Source: Nitrospinales bacterium (GTDB lineage: Bacteria; Nitrospinota_A; UBA7883; JACRGQ01). Taken from it: a stretch of DNA of 7,305 nucleotides. Location of the stretch: positions 1-7,305 of the forward strand of contig JAHFEI010000096.1 in assembly GCA_023248615.1 (NCBI GenBank), written 5' to 3'. Numbering within the stretch: position 1 is the stretch's first letter; every line of letters starts with the position of its first letter. Below the pieces are notes generated by a model. It did not search any database. It worked only from the letters and a program-made list of their open reading frames with translations, and had not been told where the DNA came from. Made by a program: the position numbers and the translations under genes. Below are positions 1-4,408 of this stretch, piece by piece.

Positions 1-27
1 CAGTTTTTTTTGAAAAGGAGAGGGGGG

Positions 28-1020
28 TTAGCGCCTGATTTGCGTGAGGCAGTCCTTAAACCATTTGCAGTCCGACAGCGCACAACCGCGAATCCTCTTG
101 AAGCAGTCGGTATGGCCTTCGATAAGCTGGATTGCGTGTATGAGGTCTTCCCGCCTGCGGTATTTCGATACGGAGTTGATGCCCAAACTGGCGGCATATT
201 CCTTTATTTCGCCCATCGGCATCCCGATATCTTTTTCCTTCGATTTCGGGGCGGCGCCTCCATTTTTGCCGTTTCCTTTTTCCGCGCCATTCCGCAATAT
301 TTTTGATGATGCGCCGACCCGCAGTATCCCCTTAATGGAGATGTTGGATACGTCCAGCGAGGCAAGGTTGCTTCCCGCTATGTCCATATCGCCGCCTACT
401 TTTGCGCCAACCATGCCGGTGTGCGAAAGGAATTCGGCATCGGCGATTACGCAGTTGCCGTTTATGGTTGCGGAATCCAACTGTACGTTCCCTTCGGATC
501 GCGAGAGCGTGAGGTCCAGCGAGCCTGAAATAGTCGCCCCCACCATGCTAATCCCGCCGCTGAATACCGAAGTGCGGAGATAAAAATTTTTCTTTACCGC
601 CATCTGCTTGGCGTGGAATGTTTCTTTGAAATAGGAATTGGAAAATAACACGTTCTGTGTGGACTTCATGTTGCTTAAATCCACTGCGCCGTCAAAGCGG
701 CAACCTTCCATCCTTATCTCCTGGTCTAAGGTTTTGCCGGAAAGGTCCAGCCCCGATTTGAACCACGCCCCGGTAATATGGACTCCTCGGCTACTTAAAG
801 CCCCGCGGTAAGGGTCATTCAGGATAATTTCCAGCAGGAAACCCGGGCTTATCTCCCGCCCTTCGCACAGGCCATTTGTCTGTTTTACGTCCAGCAGGCC
901 GCCAAAGCGCGGGTCGGCATTGAAGTTCGGCTCTTCGCCACAGCAAAGCTTTTTCCATACCCACTGCTCTTGCCCGGTCCAGGACTTTTTCGGCTCAATA
1001 TAAGACAAAGCGTAATTCAT
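28..1020 (-). CDS. Pentapeptide-like beta-helix protein with SAP/Rho-N-like segment and C-terminal four-cysteine motif
   Basis: A 330-residue protein of unknown function. Residues about 78-240 form short degenerate repeats of alternating hydrophobic and small residues (GLDLSGKTL, GAVDLSNM, GSLDLTLS, GGDMDIAGS), as in pentapeptide-like right-handed beta-helix proteins often loosely annotated as membrane-associated oxidoreductases. A Gly/Lys/Asn-rich linker (about 243-263) follows. Residues about 268-300 (EIKEYAASLGIN...KYRRREDLIHAIQ) resemble the SAP or Rho N-terminal helix-extension-helix, a nucleic-acid-binding fold in other proteins. The end has Cys306, Cys313, Cys318 and Cys324 (C-x6-C-x4-C-x5-C, with KWFKDC), recalling a tail (CLWREDCL-like) I know from small SAP-type bacterial proteins; it may bind metal. 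There is no signal peptide or membrane segment. An in-frame TGA 13 codons upstream, with no ATG, GTG or TTG between, supports this ATG, although the ribosome site (GGGGG, 2 nt away) is poor. The gene lies 161 bp downstream of apbE on the same strand. The reading frame is secure; the function is not. Confidence 0.85.
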   Translation of the reverse strand: MNYALSYIEPKKSWTGQEQWVWKKLCCGEEPNFNADPRFGGLLDVKQTNGLCEGREISPGFLLEIILNDPYRGALSSRGVHITGAWFKSGLDLSGKTLDQEIRMEGCRFDGAVDLSNMKSTQNVLFSNSYFKETFHAKQMAVKKNFYLRTSVFSGGISMVGATISGSLDLTLSRSEGNVQLDSATINGNCVIADAEFLSHTGMVGAKVGGDMDIAGSNLASLDVSNISIKGILRVGASSKILRNGAEKGNGKNGGAAPKSKEKDIGMPMGEIKEYAASLGINSVSKYRRREDLIHAIQLIEGHTDCFKRIRGCALSDCKWFKDCLTQIRR

Positions 1021-1142
1021 ATGCCCCCGGCTAAGAAAAATGGCTCTCTGGCCGTTTCACGTTAAACTCAGTTTGCTAGAATCAGAAGTCTTCTCAGCCA
1101 ACATAGTAAATATCGGCGCCCCCCAATAATTACTTGATGCTC

Positions 1143-1171
1143 ATTCTAGCACCTTGGATGTCCGTTTGGAA
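1143..1171 (-). promoter_or_regulatory. Candidate promoter for the beta-helix/SAP gene
   Basis: On the - strand there is an extended -10 element, TGC-TAGAAT (hexamer at 1143-1148). A weak -35, TTCCAA (1166-1171), lies exactly 17 bp upstream. It sits in the apbE/beta-helix intergenic gap, with its -35 starting beyond the apbE stop codon as transcribed, and would give a leader of roughly 115 nt. The -10 matches consensus at 5 of 6 positions and the -35 at only 3 of 6, so this is a suggestion. The gene could equally be read through from apbE, since no terminator is evident in the gap. Confidence 0.3.
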
Positions 1172-1181
1172 TAGCGCCGAA

Positions 1182-2090
1182 TCACGGATGGATTGCGAGG
1201 GAGCCGCCTTGTTTCCCGAATTCATCCACCCACAAATGCGGCAGGCCAAGTTCCGCCAGCCATTGTATGCCGCCAACGCCTTTCAGCATGGCGACGGTGC
1301 TGATACTGCCTGCCTCCATGCACCGCCCGGCAATTACGCTCACCGAGGTCAGGCCGCGAACCGGCCATCCGGTAAGAGGGCTGATGATATGGCCGTATCG
1401 CACTCCGTCAATGTCTATGCACCGCTCGTAATCTCCGCTACTGGCAAGGGCCCCGTGGGACAGCTCAATGGTCGCGATGGAAGATTCCGCTTGCCTGGGG
1501 TGGCGTATGTCTACAAGCCATGGGTCATTATCCGGGTGGGGGCCGATGACGTTGATATCGCCGCCCAGGTTGACCAATCCGTGCAACACTCCCTGCGCGA
1601 TGCAGGTTTCGACCATCCTGTCCGCCGCGTATTCTTTGCCGATTCCACCAAAATCCAATTCCATGCCGGGAACCAGAAATGCCAAGCCGGGATTTGTCCA
1701 TAAAATTTTATCGAAGCCGATCCCCGGCAACAGGTTTTTTATCGTTTTATCGTCTGGCAGGGTGTTGGCGGAGAAATCTCCCCAGGCCTTGCGCAGTACT
1801 CCAGAGCTGATATCAAACAGCCGCCCGCTTTTCAGGTACCACCTGAAGGCGTGATCCAGCAAGTCGCCAGTTTCTTCATCAACCTCAATGCTACCGCCAG
1901 CCTGGGCGACGCGGTTGATTTTGGAAAGCAGGCTGTCGGGGTTGTACCTGGAGTAGCGGCCTTCAATCCTTTGCGCCTCGGATATGGCTAACGCCGCGAT
2001 TTCTTCTGCGCGGGATTCTTCTGTGGCGTAAAAGTAGAGGTTGCAGTCCGTTCCCATTGCGGCGAACGGGAAACTGTAAAGCTCAAGCAT
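1182..2090 (-). CDS. apbE: ApbE-family FAD:protein FMN transferase
   Basis: A 302-residue protein of the ApbE family, whose members move FMN from FAD onto a Thr or Ser of target flavoproteins, using Mg2+. Family motifs occur in order: AMGT (11-14), RYNPDSLLSKIN (48-59), FDISSGVL (92-99), LDFGGIGKEYAADRM (145-159), NLGGDINVIG (174-183), SSGDYER (217-223), HIISPLTGWPV (234-244) and AGSISTVAMLKG (260-271). Two things are unusual. The N-terminus starts almost directly at the first domain strand, with no signal peptide or lipobox, so the enzyme is probably cytoplasmic, whereas many ApbE proteins are exported lipoproteins. The usual Asp of the A-D-A-L-S-T metal-site motif aligns with Gly261 (A-G-S-I-S-T), while the Thr (264) is kept. 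I recall similar GS/GT variants in a recognisable ApbE subgroup. An in-frame TAA six bases before the ATG rules out a longer N-terminus; no good Shine-Dalgarno is visible. No Rnf, Nqr or NosR target gene lies in the window. Confidence 0.93.
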   Translation of the reverse strand: MLELYSFPFAAMGTDCNLYFYATEESRAEEIAALAISEAQRIEGRYSRYNPDSLLSKINRVAQAGGSIEVDEETGDLLDHAFRWYLKSGRLFDISSGVLRKAWGDFSANTLPDDKTIKNLLPGIGFDKILWTNPGLAFLVPGMELDFGGIGKEYAADRMVETCIAQGVLHGLVNLGGDINVIGPHPDNDPWLVDIRHPRQAESSIATIELSHGALASSGDYERCIDIDGVRYGHIISPLTGWPVRGLTSVSVIAGRCMEAGSISTVAMLKGVGGIQWLAELGLPHLWVDEFGKQGGSLAIHP

Positions 2091-2131
2091 CGATTACCAA
2101 GGGGAACCCATGGCTCAATTTCTACCATAGG

Positions 2132-2152
2132 CCGCAATGAAAGTCATTGCGG
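2132..2152. repeat. Perfect 9-bp hairpin upstream of apbE
   Basis: CCGCAATGA (2132-2140) and TCATTGCGG (2144-2152) are exact reverse complements around a 3-nt loop. On the + strand the stem is followed by TTTGTTTC, which looks like a weak intrinsic terminator, yet no + strand gene lies upstream. On the - strand it falls 42 nt before the apbE start and has no T-run after it, so it would act as a leader hairpin and not a terminator. It might block antisense transcription into the dcw control region or shape the apbE leader. The inverted repeat is certain; the role is inferred. Confidence 0.45.
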
Positions 2153-2185
2153 TTTGTTTCCCCTCTTGGCGTCGGTGGTATTTCA

Positions 2186-2203
2186 AAGGCCAGGTTAGGC
2201 CTT
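2186..2203 (-). terminator. Weak hairpin at the end of the small basic ORF
   Basis: AAGGCC (2186-2191) and GGCCTT (2198-2203) form a 6-bp GC-rich stem around a 6-nt loop that contains the stop codon of the 45-residue ORF. On the - strand the stem is followed by TGAAA only, so there is no proper T-tract. It may be a weak terminator or attenuator between the small ORF and apbE, or chance. Confidence 0.2.
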
Positions 2204-2332
2204 GATATTTACTCTCGCGCCTTTGCCGGGTGTAACCCTTGCCGCGCTACCGCCGCCGGATGGCGCTTTGGGGGCGGAACGACGCGCACTTGCGCCTGAA
2301 CTTACTTTTGGCCTAGCTCCCGATATCTTCAT
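2195..2332 (-). CDS. Small, highly basic hypothetical protein (45 residues)
   Basis: An ATG-to-TAA frame of 45 codons on the - strand. The product begins MKISGARPKVSSG and ends GKGARVNIKA. It has ten Lys/Arg residues and no Asp or Glu, and is otherwise mainly Ala, Gly, Ser and Pro, so it is probably disordered and could bind nucleic acid or a membrane surface. A purine-rich stretch, GAGAAAGGG, lies 7 nt before the ATG and is a plausible ribosome binding site, better than that of apbE. The gene would be the first of a - strand group, ending 104 bp before apbE. The MKIS start and the RVNI near the end faintly recall the N-terminal part of FlgM-like proteins, but this is too short and too weak to name. 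In GC-rich DNA a frame of this size can arise by chance, so the call rests on the ribosome site and position. Confidence 0.4.
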   Translation of the reverse strand: MKISGARPKVSSGASARRSAPKAPSGGGSAARVTPGKGARVNIKA

Positions 2333-2662
2333 TGCTATCCCTTTCTCAAGTTGTACGCCCAGTTAAACTTTAAAAGCCCTGTGTCTCACAGTTAATAGCA
2401 ACTTATCGGAGTTGCGCGGCGGGAACTTTAGGCCTAAATTCAGGTGTGGAGTTATTTCTATCGGAATAATAAGCCAAAACTGTAGCCGCAGGATATAACT
2501 CACGAATATTCCATATCTTGTGCCTACGGAAGTTGCTCTATGCGGTAGCTACCTGTACTGGATATTTTTTGCCTGCTCCGACCTGTTGGTAAAAAAGCCT
2601 TGGCAAGTTCGCAGTAGGTATGGAGTGGCGCCCCAAAAAACATGAAAAAATAGTTTCTTTTA
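2333..2662. other. Non-coding upstream part of the divergent intergenic region
   Basis: About 330 bases with no convincing gene on either strand, rather AT-richer than the flanking genes. Visible structure is limited to short palindromes: CTGTG-TCT-CACAG (2379-2391), a perfect 12-bp TTTAGGCCTAAA (2427-2438) and a perfect 10-bp GGTAGCTACC (2544-2553). A TATAAC at 2494-2499 could be a -10 hexamer for the + strand but has no matching -35. A promoter for the - strand genes should lie here, but I find no good pair of hexamers. Confidence 0.5.
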
Positions 2663-2663
2663 G

Positions 2664-2694
2664 TGTTGACACGGATTCTCCATATATGTCAACA
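2664..2694. repeat. Perfect 8-bp inverted repeat next to the MraZ boxes
   Basis: TGTTGACA (2664-2671) and TGTCAACA (2687-2694) are exact reverse complements separated by 15 bp, giving 23 bp (about two helical turns) between arm centres. The left arm contains the consensus -35 hexamer TTGACA and the right arm abuts the first, degenerate AAGTG box. The geometry suits a dimeric regulator sitting over the promoter, but I cannot name one. Confidence 0.6.
2666..2694 (+). promoter_or_regulatory. Candidate promoter of the dcw operon
   Basis: TTGACA at 2666-2671 is a perfect sigma-70-type -35 hexamer about 65 bp before mraZ. No good -10 lies at the right distance: a 17-bp spacer gives TCAACA (2689-2694) and an 18-bp spacer gives CAACAT, both poor. 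The AT-rich CATATATG (2681-2688) is too close. A promoter here would place the AAGTG boxes around the transcription start and leader, as for the E. coli mraZ promoter. A weak -10 may mean that an activator is needed, or that the true promoter lies further upstream. Confidence 0.35.
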
Positions 2695-2730
2695 TGTGTC
2701 TCGAAGTGTCTTAAAGTGGATGGAAGTGTA
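2691..2730 (+). promoter_or_regulatory. MraZ-box array (operator of the dcw operon)
   Basis: Four tandem 10-bp units occupy 2691-2730. Three contain an identical AAGTG core (2704-2708, 2714-2718, 2724-2728), followed by T or G, and the first has ATGTG (2694-2698). The spacing is exactly one helical turn. MraZ is known to bind such directly repeated boxes upstream of its own gene: TGGG-type repeats with 10-bp period in E. coli and AAAGTG(T/G)-type repeats in Mycoplasma. The match here is to the second type. The array ends 4 bp before the mraZ ATG and its last unit contains the likely ribosome binding site (GGAAG, 2722-2726), so bound MraZ would cover the start of the leader. Autoregulation is inferred from this arrangement. 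Confidence 0.85.
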
Positions 2731-2734
2731 AAAG

Positions 2735-3160
2735 ATGTTTTTTGGTAATTATGCGGCCTCACTGGATGAAAAGGGCAGGGTACATGTCCCCGCTGTGCTG
2801 GCAAAGCAGGTGGGGGACAACGAGACCATGATGGTCGCCGACTGGGGCCAGTGCATCGCGGCATTCCCGCCCGCATCTTTCGAGGAAATGGGGAAGCGGC
2901 TACATGAACAAAGCAGGAGCAAGGAGCACCGCGAGCGTGTGCACCGCATCGTTTCCTCGTTTTTCGAATGCACAATAAAAAATGGGAAGTTGCTCATTCC
3001 GCAGGAACTGCGTAGCCTGAAAAAACTGGAAAAAAAGGTGAACATCGTGGGGATGTTGGAACACATAGAAATCTGGAACCATAAAGATTGGGGCAACAGG
3101 GAATCCGAGCGGGGCGCTAATGATATTCGGGATGACCTGAATGAACTCGGAATCCTTTGA
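2735..3160 (+). CDS. mraZ: Transcriptional regulator MraZ
   Basis: A 141-residue protein of the MraZ family, an oligomeric ring of AbrB-like (SpoVT/AbrB) double-psi barrels that binds repeated boxes at the dcw promoter and is encoded as its first gene. It opens with FFGNYAASLDEKGRVHVPA, and the first DNA-binding DxxGR motif is intact (Asp11 to Arg15). The second half starts with SSFFECTIKNGKLLIPQELR (74-93). There the second DxxGR motif is altered: Ile81 stands where Asp is usual and Lys85 where Arg is usual, although the GKLLIP strand is kept. Length is normal for the family. The start ATG lies 8 nt after GGAAG; the earlier ATG at 2720 closes after three codons. The gene sits directly behind the AAGTG array and overlaps rsmH by 20 bp, so both are likely under MraZ control. 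Confidence 0.97.
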   Translation: MFFGNYAASLDEKGRVHVPAVLAKQVGDNETMMVADWGQCIAAFPPASFEEMGKRLHEQSRSKEHRERVHRIVSSFFECTIKNGKLLIPQELRSLKKLEKKVNIVGMLEHIEIWNHKDWGNRESERGANDIRDDLNELGIL

Positions 3161-4088
3161 GGATAGCCTAGGGCACAAACCGGTATTGCTCGACGAAGTC
3201 CTGAAGGCGTTAATGCCCAGGCCAGGCGGGCTGTACCTGGACTGCACGCTCGGTGGGGCCGGGCATGCGGAAGCCATTTTAAGTGCGGCGGGTGGGACTG
3301 CGCACCTTATCGGGATAGACCGGGATGCGCAGGCCTTGGAACGTAGTGGTAAAAGACTTGAGTCTTTTGTGGGTGGGGTTGAATTGCACTTTGGCAGGTT
3401 TGAAAACATGAAGTCTGTGCTGGCGGGGCGTACGCCGGACGGTATTCTTATGGACCTTGGGGTATCTTCGTTCATGCTGGATGACCCCATGCGCGGCTTT
3501 TCTTTCCAGTCGGACGGCCCGCTGGACATGCGGATGGACCGTTCGCAGGATTTGACCGCCGCTGATATTGTGAACACATGGTCGGTAGGGGAACTTGCCC
3601 ACATATTCCGCACATACGGCGAAGAACGGCACGCCGGGCGTGTGGCGCGCCGCATAGCCATAGCGCGGGAGAATAAGCCGTTTGTATCCACACTACAGCT
3701 CGCATCCGTGGTTGCATCGTGCATACCGAGGGGGAAACAGAAAATCAATCCATCCACCCGCGTGTTTATGGCGCTTCGCATAGCGGTAAACGGCGAGTTG
3801 GAAGGGCTGGAAAATGCCGTCTTGTCCGCCATAGATTCGCTTGTTCCGGGCGGCAGGCTTGCTGTCATATCTTTCCACTCGCTGGAAGACAGGATCGTAA
3901 AACAGACGTTTGCCCGCCTCGTCAAGGGATGCACCTGCCCACCCCGGATGCCGATGTGCGTTTGCGGCAAGCTGGCGTCGGTAAAAGCTATAACGAAAAA
4001 ACCGATTACCGCCACGGATGAAGAGATTGTGCGCAATCCCCGCTCGCGTAGCGCCCTGCTACGCGTGGTGGAAAAGGAGGCCGCGTGA
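3141..4088 (+). CDS. rsmH: 16S rRNA (cytosine-1402-N4)-methyltransferase RsmH
   Basis: A 315-residue RsmH (MraW), the S-adenosylmethionine-dependent enzyme that methylates N4 of C1402 in the 16S rRNA decoding centre. Visible motifs are HKPVLLDEVL (12-21), the SAM-binding DCTLGGAGHAEAIL (34-47) and GIDRDAQAL (58-66), DLGVSS (105-110), FSFQSDGPLDMRMD (120-133), YGEERHAGRVARRI (159-172), NPSTRVFMALRIAVN (203-217), ISFHSLEDRIVK (243-254) and NPRSRSALLR (299-308). A pair of CxC motifs (Cys264, 266, 273, 275) near the C-terminus could hold a metal; many RsmH proteins have such a group. The start is fixed because TGA directly precedes the ATG in frame. There is almost no Shine-Dalgarno, and the start lies 20 bp inside mraZ, so initiation probably depends on ribosomes finishing mraZ. 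Confidence 0.97.
   Translation: MNSESFEDSLGHKPVLLDEVLKALMPRPGGLYLDCTLGGAGHAEAILSAAGGTAHLIGIDRDAQALERSGKRLESFVGGVELHFGRFENMKSVLAGRTPDGILMDLGVSSFMLDDPMRGFSFQSDGPLDMRMDRSQDLTAADIVNTWSVGELAHIFRTYGEERHAGRVARRIAIARENKPFVSTLQLASVVASCIPRGKQKINPSTRVFMALRIAVNGELEGLENAVLSAIDSLVPGGRLAVISFHSLEDRIVKQTFARLVKGCTCPPRMPMCVCGKLASVKAITKKPITATDEEIVRNPRSRSALLRVVEKEAA
4074..4080 (+). promoter_or_regulatory. Strong ribosome binding site deciding the GTG start of ftsL
   Basis: AAGGAGG, the best Shine-Dalgarno in the window, lies 4 nt before GTG at 4085. It supports that GTG as the ftsL start and lies wholly within the end of rsmH. FtsL may therefore be initiated more independently than its neighbours. Confidence 0.8.
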
Positions 4089-4408
4089 GCGAGATACTTT
4101 CTTCCGACCGCACTTTTGCCCGCGAAAAGGCTAGGGTAAACCGGGAAGAACTTTTGTATTACATCCTGAGCGTGTTTTTTTTCCTCGTAGCGTTGCTTAT
4201 ATATACCTATCCGTCGGTGCAGATGGTACAGACCGTTTATCGCGAGCAGCAGGTAAAGGCCAAGGGGAAACAACTGATGGCAGAGCAGAACCGCTTGCGG
4301 CTGAAGTACGAGATGATGATGTCGCCAGATGAGATGGAAACACGCGCCGTTAACAGCGGGTTTTCGGCGCCGCAGCAAGAGCAGGTAGTGTACGTGAGGA
4401 AACTATGA
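4085..4408 (+). CDS. ftsL: Cell division protein FtsL
   Basis: A 107-residue bitopic membrane protein of the FtsL type. A short cytoplasmic N-terminus with many charged residues (1-22) precedes one transmembrane helix (about 23-42, LLYYILSVFFFLVALLIY). A charged periplasmic helix able to form a coiled coil follows (about 44-80), then a small C-terminal part ending VVYVRKL. FtsL joins with an FtsB/DivIC-type partner in the divisome and activates the FtsW-FtsI septal synthase. Sequence similarity in this family is very low, so the call rests on size, topology and position between rsmH and ftsI. Translation starts at GTG after AAGGAGG; the GTGA overlap with rsmH and the ATGA overlap with ftsI indicate coupling. 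Confidence 0.9.
   Translation: MSEILSSDRTFAREKARVNREELLYYILSVFFFLVALLIYTYPSVQMVQTVYREQQVKAKGKQLMAEQNRLRLKYEMMMSPDEMETRAVNSGFSAPQQEQVVYVRKL

Noticed and set aside
44..583. A 179-codon + strand frame opposite the beta-helix/SAP gene.
   Set aside because: The - strand frame is longer and shows repeat and domain structure; this product does not.
2691..2730. The 10-bp tandem units as a CRISPR or mobile-element repeat.
   Set aside because: Units are too short, contiguous and located exactly at the mraZ start; they fit an MraZ operator.
2620..2748. A + strand ATG frame of 42 codons that runs through the mraZ control region and ends inside mraZ.
   Set aside because: It covers the candidate promoter, dyad and MraZ boxes, overlaps the mraZ start in another frame, and its product shows no recognisable pattern. 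Chance is the simplest explanation.
2538..2975. A 145-codon - strand frame across the mraZ 5' half and its upstream region.
   Set aside because: It lies opposite mraZ and the MraZ operator, and its Cys/Arg/Pro-rich composition is typical of an antisense shadow frame.
3929..3968. The CxC-x6-CxC group in RsmH as a novel metal site.
   Set aside because: Similar cysteine pairs occur at this place in many RsmH proteins, so it is noted in the gene entry only.
2900..4378. A 492-codon - strand frame opposite rsmH and ftsL.
   Set aside because: Long antisense frames are common opposite GC-rich genes. The + strand genes have full family motifs and this frame has none.
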